From: an uncultured Trichococcus sp.
Lineage (GTDB): Bacteria > Bacillota > Bacilli > Lactobacillales > Aerococcaceae
Assembly (NCBI RefSeq): GCF_963663645.1
Contig: NZ_OY760503.1
Coordinates: 2,051,501-2,115,500, forward strand
DNA length: 64,000 bases
Reading direction: 5' to 3'
Each line of letters opens with the position of its first letter. Within the stretch, counting starts at the first letter, position 1. This document shows, one piece after another, positions 9,250 through 19,252 of the stretch. A program made the position numbers and the translations under genes. The notes under the pieces are model-generated. The model was not told the DNA's origin. It saw nothing but the letters and a program-made list of their open reading frames with translations, and made no database searches.

Positions 9250-10566
9250 ATGAAGAATTCAGGAATATACGTCAGTCTAGATATTGGAACCACTTCAATA
9301 AAAGTTGTTGTCGCAGAATATGTGAAAGATCAAATGAACATTATTGGAGTCGGGAATGAAATTTCCAAAGGTCTTAGCCGTGGCGTCATCGTTGATATCG
9401 ATGAAACGGTCGAATCGATCCGCAGTGCGGTCAGCCAAGCTGAAAGAAAAGCGAACATTCAGATATCAAACGTCATCGTAGGCATACCAAGCAATCAAAT
9501 CAGTATCGAACCTTGCCACGGGATGTATGCAGTCGCAAGCGAAAACAAGGAAATCACAGACAAGGATGTCCAGAACGTCTTTGCTGCCGCAAAAGTCCGT
9601 TCTGTTCCGCCAGAAAGAGAAATCATTTCCGTCATCCCTGAAGAGTTCATCGTAGATGGGTTCGACGGCATCAGAGACCCGAGAGGCATGATCGGCGTGC
9701 GCCTTGAATTGTACGCAAGCATGATCACGGGTCCAAAAACAATCATCCATAACATCAAGCGTTGTGTAGAAAAAGCAGGTCTGCATATCGAAGATATGGT
9801 CGTACAGCCACTGGCCATATCAAGCGTAGCCATGAATAAAGGCGAGCGGGATTTCGGGACCATCCTTATCGACATGGGTGGCGGCCAAACAAGCGCCTCT
9901 GTCATGCACGACGATCAATTGAAATTTGCATTCGTTGATCCCGAGGGCGGCGATCTTGTGACGAAGGACATTTCCATCATTTTGAACACGACATTGGAAA
10001 ATGCGGAGCGCGTAAAACGCGAATATGGTTACGCCATTTCCGAAGACACGTCCGATGAGGAGTTTTTCCCCGTCGAAACGATCGGGAAAGAAGAACCGGT
10101 AAAAGTGGATGAGAAATATCTGTCTGAAATCATCGAAGCGCGACTTGTGCAGATCTTCGAAAACATCAAACGCGCCTTGGATAAAGTGGAAGCCCGCGAC
10201 CTTCCTGGCGGCATCATTCTGACCGGAGGCGCAGCGGCATTACCGGGCGTCGTCGATTTGGCAAAAGAAATCTTCGAAATCAACGTCAAACTGTATATTC
10301 CGGAGCAAATGGGGATGCGCAATCCGATCTATGCAACGAGCATCGGCCTGATCAAGTATGTGGCCGGACTGGATGACATTTACCGCGTGGCCAAAGGCAA
10401 AGTGCAGGCGACAGGCAAAGTGATCCCTTTGCAATCCAAAACTGCGAAACAACCGACAGTCATCGAAGAACCTGTCTATGAAAACGAGGTTTACGCCGAT
10501 GAGGAAAATTACGAAGAAAGCTTAGTCGGTAAATTAAAACGTTGGTTCAATAATTTATTTGAATAA
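9250..10566 (+). CDS. ftsA: Cell division protein FtsA
   Basis: Actin-like ATPase that tethers FtsZ to the membrane. I chose the ATG at 9250 (protein begins MKNSGIYVSLDIGTT) because GGAGGT lies 12 bases upstream; earlier in-frame starts at 9199 and 9223 run through that site. Phosphate-binding motifs DIGTT (residues 11-15) and DMGGGQT are clear. The C-terminus ends in an amphipathic membrane-targeting helix (VGKLKRWFNNLFE). Length 438 is typical. ftsZ follows after 45 bases. Confidence 0.96.
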   Translation: MKNSGIYVSLDIGTTSIKVVVAEYVKDQMNIIGVGNEISKGLSRGVIVDIDETVESIRSAVSQAERKANIQISNVIVGIPSNQISIEPCHGMYAVASENKEITDKDVQNVFAAAKVRSVPPEREIISVIPEEFIVDGFDGIRDPRGMIGVRLELYASMITGPKTIIHNIKRCVEKAGLHIEDMVVQPLAISSVAMNKGERDFGTILIDMGGGQTSASVMHDDQLKFAFVDPEGGDLVTKDISIILNTTLENAERVKREYGYAISEDTSDEEFFPVETIGKEEPVKVDEKYLSEIIEARLVQIFENIKRALDKVEARDLPGGIILTGGAAALPGVVDLAKEIFEINVKLYIPEQMGMRNPIYATSIGLIKYVAGLDDIYRVAKGKVQATGKVIPLQSKTAKQPTVIEEPVYENEVYADEENYEESLVGKLKRWFNNLFE

Positions 10567-10611
10567 TCACGCTGAACATAAAAAGAATGGTATGAAATAG
10601 GAGGAAATGAA

Positions 10612-11901
10612 ATGGAATTGGAATTCGATTCAAGCATGAATGATGGAGCAAAAATTAAAGTTATCGGTGTCGGTGGGGCAGGCAGCAACGCCGTGAACCG
10701 TATGATCGAAGAAGGCGTACAAGGTGTGGAATTCATCGTCGCCAACACGGATACACAAGCCTTGAATGCATCAAGAGCGGAAACAAGAATCCAACTCGGG
10801 CCTAAATTGACGAAAGGATTGGGCGCAGGCTCGATTCCTGAAGTAGGCCGCAAAGCTGCAGAAGAGAGTGAACAACAAATCGCTGAAGCGCTGGCTGGAG
10901 CTGACATGATCTTTGTCACATGCGGAATGGGCGGCGGTACCGGTACGGGTGCAGCTCCTATCGTAGCCCGGATCGCTAAAGATCTTGGTGCGTTGACTGT
11001 CGGTGTTGTGACGCGTCCGTTCACTTTCGAAGGTCCGAAAAGAGGCCGCTATGCTGCCGAAGGTATCGCTGAATTAAAAGCGAACGTTGACACATTGGTC
11101 ATCATCTCAAATAACCGTCTTTTGGAGATTGTGGACAAAAAGACTCCTATGCTGGAAGCATTCCGTGAAGCAGATAATGTCTTGCGTCAAGGGGTACAAG
11201 GTATCTCTGACTTGATCACGGCTCCAGGATATGTAAACTTGGACTTCGCAGATGTGAAGACTGTCATGAAAGATCAAGGTTCTGCTTTGATGGGTATCGG
11301 TATCGCTTCAGGTGAAAACCGCACGGCTGAAGCAACCAAAAAGGCTATTTCTTCACCATTATTGGAAGTTTCCATCGATGGCGCTGAGCAGATCTTGTTG
11401 AACATCACGGGTGGTTCGGACTTGACGTTGTTCGAAGCGCAAGATGCGAGTGATATCGTTGCACAAGCTTCAACATCCGAAGTGAACATCATCTTCGGTA
11501 CATCCATCAATGAAAACTTGGGCGACGAAGTTATCGTTACAGTAATCGCAACAGGGATCGACGACAAAAAAAAAGATGAAAAAAAAACCGCTAGTCGCGG
11601 AGGCAGTGCTTTTAAGGGGCGTAAAGAAGTAGGGAACGCTCCTGTTTCATACCCAGAGAAACAAGTTCCGACTGAAAGAGCAGAAGAAAAACCGGCCAAA
11701 GACCTATTCGGCGACTGGGATATCCGCAGAGACACAAGCGTGAGAGAACAGGCGCCCCAATCGGTTCAACCTGAGCCAGAAGAATACCCTGTGAAACAAA
11801 CAGAAGATAATTATCCACGTTATCACGAAAATAAAGAAGATAGAAACGGTGGAGAGGATTCATTGGATACCCCGCCTTTCTTCCGCAAGAGACGCAGATA
11901 A
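10612..11901 (+). CDS. ftsZ: Cell division protein FtsZ
   Basis: Tubulin-like GTPase that forms the Z ring. The GTP-binding signature GGGTGTG is at residues 107-113, the T7 catalytic loop is within VNLDFADVK near residue 205, and a variable acidic linker ends in the conserved C-terminal peptide [11 protein letters not shown] that binds FtsA and SepF. Length 429. A strong AGGAGG site precedes it. ylmE starts 3 bases after the stop. Confidence 0.98.
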   Translation: MELEFDSSMNDGAKIKVIGVGGAGSNAVNRMIEEGVQGVEFIVANTDTQALNASRAETRIQLGPKLTKGLGAGSIPEVGRKAAEESEQQIAEALAGADMIFVTCGMGGGTGTGAAPIVARIAKDLGALTVGVVTRPFTFEGPKRGRYAAEGIAELKANVDTLVIISNNRLLEIVDKKTPMLEAFREADNVLRQGVQGISDLITAPGYVNLDFADVKTVMKDQGSALMGIGIASGENRTAEATKKAISSPLLEVSIDGAEQILLNITGGSDLTLFEAQDASDIVAQASTSEVNIIFGTSINENLGDEVIVTVIATGIDDKKKDEKKTASRGGSAFKGRKEVGNAPVSYPEKQVPTERAEEKPAKDLFGDWDIRRDTSVREQAPQSVQPEPEEYPVKQTEDNYPRYHENKEDRNGGEDSLDTPPFFRKRRR

Positions 11902-11903
11902 GC

Positions 11904-12587
11904 ATGAGTATTGAAAAAAATTGCCGGAAAGTCGAGTCAACTGTTGAAGCTGCCTGTTTGACAGCCGGACGCAAACGGGAAGATGTGACGGTCATCGCCG
12001 TCACGAAGACAAAACCTGCAGAGCAAGTGGAAGAATTGTACCGCTTGGGCTACCGCCACTTTGCAGAAAATCGCCCCGAAGGTCTGATCGAAAAGCAAGA
12101 AGCACTTCCGCAAGAAGACATCATCTGGCATTACATCGGTACCTTACAGACAAGGAAAGTGAAGCAGGTGATCAACCGCATCGCCTACTTCCACGCATTG
12201 GATCGTATGTCATTGGCAAAGGAAATCAATGAGCGGGCGGAACAGCCTGTATCTTGCTTCGTGCAGGTCAATGTTACAGGGGAGAGCTCAAAACACGGGC
12301 TTTCCGCATCCGAGGCAGTGCCTTTCATCAAGAGTCTGGAAAGTTTTCCGAATATCATCGTTGTCGGATTGATGACGATGGCACCCATTGATGCAACAGA
12401 CGTGGAGTTGCGTCAATGTTTTGAAGATCTGAAAATAATGCAAGAGCAAGTAGCGGCGTTGAACTTGACGCATGCCCCATGCACGGAGACGAGTATGGGC
12501 ATGAGTCAAGATTATCCGATAGCGATTGCCGAAGGCGCGACCTTCGTACGTGTCGGATCGGCATTCTTTGCTGAAACAGAAGCATAG
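11904..12587 (+). CDS. ylmE: PLP homeostasis protein YggS/YlmE
   Basis: Cytoplasmic pyridoxal-phosphate-binding protein of the YBL036c/YggS family, involved in PLP and amino-acid balance with no known catalytic reaction. The PLP lysine lies in AVTKTKP (K35). The phosphate-binding region TSMGMSQDYPIAI is intact. Length 227 is normal. Its place between ftsZ and sepF is the usual Gram-positive order. Confidence 0.93.
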   Translation: MSIEKNCRKVESTVEAACLTAGRKREDVTVIAVTKTKPAEQVEELYRLGYRHFAENRPEGLIEKQEALPQEDIIWHYIGTLQTRKVKQVINRIAYFHALDRMSLAKEINERAEQPVSCFVQVNVTGESSKHGLSASEAVPFIKSLESFPNIIVVGLMTMAPIDATDVELRQCFEDLKIMQEQVAALNLTHAPCTETSMGMSQDYPIAIAEGATFVRVGSAFFAETEA

Positions 12588-12610
12588 ACGAAGAAGAAGT
12601 GAGGGGTCTT

Positions 12611-13084
12611 ATGGGTCTGAAAGATTTATTCCGAAAGTACTTTGTCATTGAAGATGAGGAAGACGGATTTGAGGAAGTCGATGAACCATCGGCTGTCGTT
12701 CCAGTCCGCAGGTCCGAGCGCAATGAAGAAGGTGCTCCGTCTTATCGGAGCACCCAAAAAAGATCGACGAAAGCAAAGGTAATTCCTATGAATCAACAAG
12801 CAATGACCGAAAAAGCCAGCATCCATGTCGTGGAGCCCAGAGTCTATTCCGAGGTGGAAAAGATTGCCGATAATCTGCTGAAGAATCAAGCAGTACTGCT
12901 TAATTTCAAAAGGATAGATGCGGAACAAGCAAAACGGATCGTGGACTTTCTGACCGGAACGGTATATGCGATCGGAGGAGAAATCCAACGCGTAGGCGAT
13001 GAAATCTTTTTATGTACCCCAGCTTCAGTCGGAGTCGAAGGCGCACTGGCCGAAACACTGGAGGAAGAGCGTTCGTTCTACTAG
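12611..13084 (+). CDS. sepF: Cell division protein SepF
   Basis: FtsZ-bundling membrane anchor of the Z ring. Start chosen at ATG 12611 (MGLKDLFRKYF, the amphipathic membrane helix found in all SepF) rather than the GTG at 12599, because the purine-rich GAAGAAGTGAGGG just upstream serves it. A variable basic/Ser-rich linker leads to the C-terminal SepF domain (about residues 75-150, VLLNFKRIDAEQAKRIVDFL). It has 157 residues. ylmG follows 12 bases later. Confidence 0.94.
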   Translation: MGLKDLFRKYFVIEDEEDGFEEVDEPSAVVPVRRSERNEEGAPSYRSTQKRSTKAKVIPMNQQAMTEKASIHVVEPRVYSEVEKIADNLLKNQAVLLNFKRIDAEQAKRIVDFLTGTVYAIGGEIQRVGDEIFLCTPASVGVEGALAETLEEERSFY

Positions 13085-13096
13085 AAAGGAAACAAA

Positions 13097-13384
13097 ATGA
13101 CAGAAATATTGATTTGGCTTTTACAGATTATTCGTTGGGGCATATCGGCATATTCGACAGTCTTGCTGGTATACGCACTGATGAGTTGGTTGCCGGGAGC
13201 CAGAAGTTCCAAGTTCGGCTATTTTATCTCCAGCATTGTAGAGCCTTACCTGGATATATTCAGAAGATTGATCCCATCTGTAGGCATGGTGAGCTTCAGT
13301 GTAGTGGCGGGCATCCTATTCCTGAATTTGGTGGAGTATGGAGCGCAGGTCGTTATCCTGTTCCTGATCAGATTGCTGAATTGA
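13097..13384 (+). CDS. ylmG: YggT family membrane protein YlmG
   Basis: Small integral membrane protein (95 residues) with two strongly hydrophobic segments (about 3-28 and 65-90) around a short loop containing the family motif EPYLDIFRRLIP. The exact role is not known; homologues are linked to division and membrane organisation through this conserved ylmEFGH neighbourhood. Confidence 0.9.
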   Translation: MTEILIWLLQIIRWGISAYSTVLLVYALMSWLPGARSSKFGYFISSIVEPYLDIFRRLIPSVGMVSFSVVAGILFLNLVEYGAQVVILFLIRLLN

Positions 13385-13423
13385 CGGACATTTTTTCATC
13401 AAACGAAAAAGTGAGGGATTCGT

Positions 13424-14203
13424 ATGCAAGAAGTTTATCAACATTTCCGCAAGGAAGAGCAACCATTCATAGACAGTGCCCAGTCCTGGATTACGCAAGC
13501 AGAGGAAACCTACGCGCCGTATTTGACGGATTTCTTGGATCCGAGACAGCAGTACATCCTTGAGATGCTGGTCGGGAAAAAAGGTGAAGTCCATGTCCAT
13601 TTTTACGGGGGCTATGAAGCGGCGGAACGCAAGCGGGCCATCATTTGCCCTGAGTATTTCAGTCCAACCCAAAGCGACTTTGAAATGGAACTTACTGAAG
13701 TGGTGTACCCTTCAAAATTCGCCAGTCTGACCCATGGGAAAATACTGGGGACGCTGATCGGAACCGGCATGAAAAGGGAGCTTTTCGGAGATATCCTGTC
13801 TGATGGCACACGCTGGCAGTTTTTGTTGGCGTCGAATATAGCAAGCTACGTGCATTCGCAAGTCACCAAGATAGGCAAGGTCAGTGTCCGCTTGGAGAGC
13901 CGGAGCTATACTGATTTGATTACACCTATCGATGATTGGACGATTGTGCATGACACTGTCAGTTCGCTGCGGTTGGATACAGTGATTGCAGCCATCTACA
14001 ACATATCGAGACAACGGGCAAAAGAATTGGTGAGCGGCGGAAAAGTCAAGTTGAACTGGTCGGTATTTGAACGTCCCGATTTCGAATTGGGGCTGTTGGA
14101 TATCGTGTCCATCCGCGGTTATGGCCGGATCCAGATAAAGGCCATAGAAGGGAAATCCAAGAAAGACAAATGGCGCGTCGAATTTGGCGTATTGTACAAA
14201 TAA
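13424..14203 (+). CDS. ylmH: S4-domain RNA-binding protein YlmH
   Basis: Protein of 259 residues with a C-terminal S4 RNA-binding domain (about residues 180-250, LRLDTVIAAIYNISRQRAKE). The N-terminal part is the conserved YlmH domain. Homologues act on the ribosome or nascent-chain tRNA in rescue pathways, while the gene sits in the division cluster. It precedes divIVA by 29 bases. Confidence 0.92.
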   Translation: MQEVYQHFRKEEQPFIDSAQSWITQAEETYAPYLTDFLDPRQQYILEMLVGKKGEVHVHFYGGYEAAERKRAIICPEYFSPTQSDFEMELTEVVYPSKFASLTHGKILGTLIGTGMKRELFGDILSDGTRWQFLLASNIASYVHSQVTKIGKVSVRLESRSYTDLITPIDDWTIVHDTVSSLRLDTVIAAIYNISRQRAKELVSGGKVKLNWSVFERPDFELGLLDIVSIRGYGRIQIKAIEGKSKKDKWRVEFGVLYK

Positions 14204-14232
14204 GAATGACAAGAACGAAAGGTGTGTATAAG

Positions 14233-14895
14233 ATGAGTTTGACTCCATTAGATATTCAACACAAGGAATTCCCTGTCAAAATAAAAGGGTACGATAAAGA
14301 ACAAGTCAATGACTTTTTGGATACTGTCACAAAGGAATTTGAAGAAGTCATCAAACAAAATAAAGACCTGCAAAAGCAACTGAAATTTGCCGAAGAAAAA
14401 CTTCAGTATTTCAGCAACCTGCAGGATGCTTTGAACAAGTCGATCGTGGTGGCGCAGGATGCGGCCGACAGACTGAAAGAAAATGCGCGCAAAGAAGCTG
14501 AAATCATTCTGTTCGAGGCGGAAAAGAGTGCAGACCGTTTGTTGCATGAAGCTGCCGGGAAAGCAACAAAAATCAATGAAGAGACTGACAGCGTCCGCAA
14601 GGAAAGCCGCAACTTCAAACAGAAGCTGCAACTTTTGGTTGAATCCCAATTGAACCTCATCATGAATGATGAATGGAATAACTTGTTGAACGCTTCACCG
14701 GAAGGTCAAGTTTCAACGCCTACCTTGAATGAAGTGTTATCCAACCGCACACGCATCATCGACGAATTGGTCGCAAACTCTGACGATGCAGCCGAATTCG
14801 AAGTCGGCGGAAGATTGGCCGAAGAAGCCAGGGCTGAAGAGAAACTTGCGGAAGCTGCTGTGGAAGCTATTGAAATTCCGGAAGAAAACAAGTAA
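14233..14895 (+). CDS. divIVA: Cell pole/septum coiled-coil protein DivIVA
   Basis: Curvature-sensing scaffold at poles and septa. The ATG at 14233 gives the conserved N-terminus MSLTPLDIQHKEFPVKIKGY with its membrane-binding tip, followed by a long coiled coil (about 30-150) and an acidic Ala/Glu-rich tail. It has 220 residues. It closes the dcw cluster; the ileS promoter is embedded in its last codons. Confidence 0.95.
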   Translation: MSLTPLDIQHKEFPVKIKGYDKEQVNDFLDTVTKEFEEVIKQNKDLQKQLKFAEEKLQYFSNLQDALNKSIVVAQDAADRLKENARKEAEIILFEAEKSADRLLHEAAGKATKINEETDSVRKESRNFKQKLQLLVESQLNLIMNDEWNNLLNASPEGQVSTPTLNEVLSNRTRIIDELVANSDDAAEFEVGGRLAEEARAEEKLAEAAVEAIEIPEENK

Positions 14896-14898
14896 AAT
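14870..14898 (+). promoter_or_regulatory. ileS promoter overlapping the end of divIVA
   Basis: TTGAAA (14870-14875), a 17-bp spacer and TAAAAT (14893-14898) form a near-consensus sigma-A promoter. Transcription would begin near 14905, at the foot of the T-box leader. Confidence 0.8.
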
Positions 14899-14904
14899 CT
14901 ATGT

Positions 14905-15151
14905 ATTGAAGAATGGAACACCCGAAGAAAAGAAACTTCCAGCGAATTGGCGAACGGTGAAAGGCCAATAAGTCCCTCTTTTTTAAGGATCCTCCATGAG
15001 AATCTTTTTGAACAAACATAAGTAAAAAAGGTCGCCTGAACAGCGTTAACGGTTTGAATGAGGAAGCATGACAGCCGGTTCCGGCCGTTGTCGCTTTGAA
15101 TTTGGGTGGTACCACGAAGACTTCGTCCCTTTTGGAGACGGGTCTTTTTTT
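14905..15151 (+). ncRNA. T-box riboswitch, isoleucine, upstream of ileS
   Basis: tRNA-sensing antitermination leader. The T-box (TTGGGTGGTACCACG at about 15102-15116) and a terminator ending in a T-run (to 15151) are clear. Stem I can be folded by eye: distal AGCGA motif and an ATTGGC/GCCAAT helix, a middle AGAAAAGA/TCTTTTTT helix, and a basal ATGGA/TCCAT helix. The specifier side then reads AAGGATCC, so ATC (14989-14991, Ile) is the specifier, matching the downstream enzyme. The usual AGTA on the opposite side is absent, so stem I is somewhat atypical. Confidence 0.9.
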
Positions 15152-15186
15152 GTAGAAAAAAATTAAACAAAAGGGAGCTTCCGACA

Positions 15187-17967
15187 ATGAAAATGAAAGA
15201 TACGTTACACCTGGGAAAAACGGCTTTTCCTATGAAAGCCAACTTGCCTGTCCGTGAATTGGAATGGCAAAAGGATTGGGAAGAAAAAGATATTTATGTC
15301 AAACGTCAAGAAAAAAATGCGGATAAACCGACTTTTGTCCTTCACGATGGCCCTCCGTATGCCAACGGTGCTGTCCACATGGGACACGCATTGAACAAGA
15401 TCAGCAAGGACATCATCGTCCGCTCGAAATCCATGTCCGGCTTCCGTGCCCCTTTTGTCCCGGGTTGGGATACGCATGGTCTGCCGATTGAACAAGCCTT
15501 AACGAACACAGGCGTGAACCGCAAAGCGATGAGCTTGGCCGATTTCCGTAAACTGTGTGAAGATTATGCTTGGAAACAGATCGACGGACAAAGAACCGTC
15601 TTCAAACGATTGGGCATCGCAGGCGATTGGGAAAATCCATACGTGACCTTGTTGCCGAAATATGAAGAAGCCGAAATCCGCGTGTTCGGAAAAATGGCGG
15701 AAAAAGGCTACATCTACAAAGGCCTGAAACCGATCTATTGGTCGCCTTCAAGTGAATCCTCGCTGGCTGAGGCCGAAATCGAATATAAAGATGTGAAGTC
15801 CCCTTCGATCTATGTGGCTTTCCAGGTCAAAGACGGCAAAGACCTCTTGGCTAACGATACTGCCTTCATCATCTGGACGACTACGCCGTGGACTTTGCCG
15901 GCAAACTTGGGCATCTCCGTTAATGCAGATTTCGAATATGTGGTTATTTCCGCTGACGGAAGAAAATTCGTTGTCGCCAAAGAATTGCTTGGCACAGTCA
16001 AGGAAGCTATCGGATGGGAATCTGTGGAAATGCTGCAGGAACTGAAAGGTTCCGAGTTGGAGTACATGACCGTCCAGCATCCGTTTTATGATCGCGAGTC
16101 TTTGGTCATGGTTGGCGACCATGTAACACTTGAAGCAGGTACCGGTTTGGTCCATACCGCTCCTGGACACGGTGAGGATGACTACCTTGTCAGCAGAAAA
16201 TATGGTTTGGAAGTATTATCACCGATAGACAACAAAGGTTGCTATACAGCTGAAGCGCCAGGTTTCGAAGGCGTATTCTACGACAAAGCCAATAAACCGA
16301 TCACCGACCTGTTGGCTGAAAAAGGCGCTTTGCTGAAACTGGACTTCTTCGTCCACAGCTATCCGCATGACTGGCGCACAAAGAAACCGGTCATCTATCG
16401 CGCAACGCCGCAATGGTTCGCATCCATCGATAAATTCCGTCAAGACATTCTCGATGAAATCGAAAATGTTGAGTGGCTGCATCCATCCGGAAAAGTCCGC
16501 TTGTTCAACATGATCCGCGACCGTGGCGATTGGGTCATTTCCCGTCAACGCGTTTGGGGAGTTCCGTTGCCGATTTTCTATGCGGAAAATGGAGAACCCG
16601 TCATCACGCCGGAAACAATCGACCACGCTGCGAAATTGATCGGCGAATTCGGTTCGAACGTGTGGTTCGAAAGAGAAGCGAAAGACCTGCTTCCTGAAGG
16701 GTTCACACACCCAGGCAGCCCGAACGGGGAATTTACCAAGGAACTTGACATCATGGACGTTTGGTTCGATTCCGGATCTTCCCATGAGGCTGTGCTGCGC
16801 GCAAGAGAAGATTTGACATTCCCGGCTGATATGTACTTGGAAGGCTCCGATCAATACCGTGGCTGGTTCAATTCAAGCATTACGACCAGTGTTGCGATCA
16901 ACGGCGTTGCACCGTACAAAACAGTCCTTTCCCAAGGTTTCGTTTTGGATGGGGAAGGCCGCAAAATGAGCAAATCATTGGGCAATACTGTCCTTCCGGA
17001 AAAAGTCGTCAAAAACATGGGCGCAGACATCATCCGTCTATGGGTGTCCAGTGTCGACTATGAATCCGACGTCAGAATCAGCGATGACATCCTGAAGCAA
17101 GTTTCCGAAACTTACCGCAAGATCCGCAATACCATGCGTTTCCTGATTGGAAATACGGAAGATTTCCAACCGAAGGAGCATGCGGTGGCCTACGAAGAGT
17201 TGCGCAGTGTCGATCAGTATATGATGGCGCGCTTGGATCAAGTGGTTGAAACATGTGTGACAGCCTATAAAGAGTACGAGTTCTCGACCATCTACCAAAC
17301 GATCATGAATTTCTGTACAGTTGATTTGTCGGCATTCTATCTTGATTTTGCGAAAGATGTTGTATACATCGAAAAAGAGGATAATCTGGAGAGACGCGCC
17401 ATGCAGACCGTATTTTACGAAGTACTGGTTAAGTTGGCTAAACTTTTGACGCCGATCATCCCGCACACAACAGAAGAAATTTGGAGTTTCCTGAAGGAAG
17501 AGGAACAATATGCCCAACTGGCTGAATTGCCGGAAATCAGCGTCCGTGAAGACCAAGCGGAGATTTTGGGCCAATGGGAAAAATTCATGGACATCCGCGA
17601 CGCTGCATTGAAAGCATTGGAAGTAGCGCGTAATGAAAAGACGATCGGAAAATCCTTTGAAGCGCATCTGTCCTTGTTTGTTGATGAAGAAACCAAAGCT
17701 TTGTTCGCGTCCCTCGATGCGAACTTGGAACAATTATTCATCGTTTCGCAACTTGACATCAAAGTTTTGGCAGCTGCTCCAACTGAAGCGATGCAGTTCG
17801 AGAATCTTGCCATTCTGGTGGAGCATGCACACGGGGAAACCTGTGAAAGATGCCGTGCCATCAAGGAAGAGGTCGGAACAATCGAGGATGCAACTACCCT
17901 TTGTGGACGTTGTGCAGATATTGTGAGATCTGAATATCCGGAAGCGCTCGTGCAGGAAGAAGCCTAA
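15187..17967 (+). CDS. ileS: Isoleucine--tRNA ligase
   Basis: Charges tRNA-Ile. Start at ATG 15187 after AAAAGGGAGC; an open frame reaching back into the leader terminator is not real. HIGH motif as HMGH at residues 64-67, KMSKS at 593-597, an editing CP1 domain between them, the anticodon-binding domain, and a C-terminal zinc finger (CERC and CGRC). Length 926 matches bacterial IleS. Expression should rise when tRNA-Ile is uncharged. Confidence 0.98.
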   Translation: MKMKDTLHLGKTAFPMKANLPVRELEWQKDWEEKDIYVKRQEKNADKPTFVLHDGPPYANGAVHMGHALNKISKDIIVRSKSMSGFRAPFVPGWDTHGLPIEQALTNTGVNRKAMSLADFRKLCEDYAWKQIDGQRTVFKRLGIAGDWENPYVTLLPKYEEAEIRVFGKMAEKGYIYKGLKPIYWSPSSESSLAEAEIEYKDVKSPSIYVAFQVKDGKDLLANDTAFIIWTTTPWTLPANLGISVNADFEYVVISADGRKFVVAKELLGTVKEAIGWESVEMLQELKGSELEYMTVQHPFYDRESLVMVGDHVTLEAGTGLVHTAPGHGEDDYLVSRKYGLEVLSPIDNKGCYTAEAPGFEGVFYDKANKPITDLLAEKGALLKLDFFVHSYPHDWRTKKPVIYRATPQWFASIDKFRQDILDEIENVEWLHPSGKVRLFNMIRDRGDWVISRQRVWGVPLPIFYAENGEPVITPETIDHAAKLIGEFGSNVWFEREAKDLLPEGFTHPGSPNGEFTKELDIMDVWFDSGSSHEAVLRAREDLTFPADMYLEGSDQYRGWFNSSITTSVAINGVAPYKTVLSQGFVLDGEGRKMSKSLGNTVLPEKVVKNMGADIIRLWVSSVDYESDVRISDDILKQVSETYRKIRNTMRFLIGNTEDFQPKEHAVAYEELRSVDQYMMARLDQVVETCVTAYKEYEFSTIYQTIMNFCTVDLSAFYLDFAKDVVYIEKEDNLERRAMQTVFYEVLVKLAKLLTPIIPHTTEEIWSFLKEEEQYAQLAELPEISVREDQAEILGQWEKFMDIRDAALKALEVARNEKTIGKSFEAHLSLFVDEETKALFASLDANLEQLFIVSQLDIKVLAAAPTEAMQFENLAILVEHAHGETCERCRAIKEEVGTIEDATTLCGRCADIVRSEYPEALVQEEA

Positions 17968-18016
17968 CCTTTCTACCCGAAAGAAAATCGTTGAAATTAT
18001 GTAAACAACAAATAAA

Positions 18017-18071
18017 AAGCACGCAAGAGGACGTCTTCTGACGGCATTCTTGCGTGCTTCTGCTGTTTTTA
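18017..18071 (+). terminator. Terminator after ileS
   Basis: An 11-bp stem (18017-18027 with 18049-18059) carries an internal near-palindrome and is followed by CTGCTGTTTTT. Confidence 0.75.
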
Positions 18072-18134
18072 GGCCGAAAGTGCAGGGACTTTCCACAGCT
18101 GATTAATTTTTTAAAGAAAGCGCATAACTTCCTC

Positions 18135-18163
18135 TTGAATTTGGATGAGATATTCGTTATAAT
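18135..18163 (+). promoter_or_regulatory. Promoter of the first cold-shock gene
   Basis: TTGAAT (18135-18140), a 17-bp spacer and a perfect TATAAT (18158-18163). It gives an untranslated leader of about 77 bases, as is common for cold-shock genes whose leaders refold at low temperature. Confidence 0.85.
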
Positions 18164-18246
18164 TATATTAGTAACTTGTACTAATATGATAGTATTTATT
18201 TGTATTAGCATTTTACCAATGAAAATTTTGGAGGTATTACACGATT

Positions 18247-18447
18247 ATGGAACAAGGCAAAGTAAAATGGTTTAATGGCGAAAAAGGTTTTGGATTTATC
18301 GAAGTTGACGGAAAAGACGATGTATTCGTACATTTCTCAGCTATCCAAGGCGAAGGTTTCAAAACTTTAGAAGAAGGCCAAGATGTTGAATTCGAAATCG
18401 TTGACGGCAACCGTGGTCCTCAAGCAGCTAACGTTGTAAAATTATAA
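18247..18447 (+). CDS. cspA: Cold-shock protein CspA family (copy 1)
   Basis: Single-stranded nucleic-acid-binding RNA chaperone of 66 residues. Both RNP motifs are present (KGFGFIEV and DVFVHF). GGAGG lies 9 bases before the ATG. It is a monocistronic unit with its own promoter and terminator. A close paralogue is at 41785-41985. Confidence 0.96.
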   Translation: MEQGKVKWFNGEKGFGFIEVDGKDDVFVHFSAIQGEGFKTLEEGQDVEFEIVDGNRGPQAANVVKL

Positions 18448-18474
18448 TCCTATTCTTTTCCACATTAGCGAATT

Positions 18475-18511
18475 CAAAGCGCATTGGGAGCTCCTCCCGG
18501 TGCGCTTTTTA
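18475..18511 (+). terminator. Terminator after the first cold-shock gene
   Basis: A 12-bp G-U-containing stem around a short loop (AGCGCATTGGGA paired with TCCCGGTGCGCT) followed by TTTTT. Confidence 0.85.
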
Positions 18512-18514
18512 CAT

Positions 18515-18571
18515 GCAAAAAATAGCGTTGTTTGGACGATCCGTGTCAGGGTCGCGAAACAACGCTTTTAT
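18515..18571 (-). terminator. Terminator of the GlsB-like gene (minus strand)
   Basis: A 10-bp stem (18524-18533 with 18557-18566) has a T-run on the minus-strand 3' side. It lies just past the stop of the minus-strand gene at 18614. Confidence 0.7.
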
Positions 18572-18613
18572 CAGAAAACAGACAGCTGTCTGCGTATGCT
18601 CGGTAGGGAGAGG

Positions 18614-18862
18614 TTACTTCTTCATGCTTCTCATGGCGAAGGATACGATGAAAATCAGGATGACTGCCCCAACCAATGCGGGAACGATGTAAAATCCTCC
18701 GATTTCAGGACCCCATGCTCCAAATAGAGTTGTTCCTAACCACGAACCGACGAAACCAGCAACGATATTGCCGATGATGCCACCGGGAATATCTTTACCC
18801 ATGAACGATCCTGCCAACGCGCCTAAGATACCACCGACAATTAAAGACCAAATAAAGCCCAT
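18614..18862 (-). CDS. GlsB/YeaQ/YmgE family stress membrane protein
   Basis: Small hydrophobic protein of 82 residues with three membrane segments rich in glycine (GGILGALAGSFMGKDIPGG, then GNIVAGFVGSWLGTTLFG). That is the Transgly-associated (YeaQ) pattern, often stress-induced and of unknown mechanism. The start is ATG at 18862 preceded by GGAGGAAAAG; an upstream in-frame start at 18916 would run through this site. A TATAAT-like -10 on the minus strand lies at 18931-18936. Confidence 0.88.
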   Translation of the reverse strand: MGFIWSLIVGGILGALAGSFMGKDIPGGIIGNIVAGFVGSWLGTTLFGAWGPEIGGFYIVPALVGAVILIFIVSFAMRSMKK

Positions 18863-19106
18863 TTCTTTTCCTCCTTTTTTCAAATACAAATGCAGTAACA
18901 ATATAGTTATTTCCAATTGACTATACTCTTATTATATATAAAATGAGTCACATTACAAACAATATGCCTTCGAGATGAGAGGCTTTCTGAAAATGGGGAG
19001 AAGAAATCCTCCTTATGATCCGCGAAGAAGGCCTGTTTACGATTTAGTATATGAGGTGGATTGGCAATCAGAATTCAGAAGAAATGCTCAGCGCGGTGGC
19101 CACAAC

Positions 19107-19245
19107 TGTCGAATAGGTGCGGTAGATTCGACAATTTGACACCAGATTGGACCGAAATTGTCGAATGTCGAGAAACTTTCGACAATTTGATATCCTGTCG
19201 GACCGAAATTGTCGAATATCTGAGGAACATTCAACAATTTGGCCC
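19107..19245. repeat. Tandem array of palindromes, 51-52 bp pitch (array 1)
   Basis: Units begin at 19127, 19178 and 19230, preceded by a half unit at 19107. Each full unit is TTCGACAATTT, a 17-base loop ending GGACCG, then AAATTGTCGAA: a perfect 11-bp stem. The two full units agree at most positions and the third is truncated. The arms can also pair between neighbouring units. There is no cas gene and the intervals are too short for CRISPR spacers. Confidence 0.8.
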
Positions 19246-19252
19246 CGCAGTA

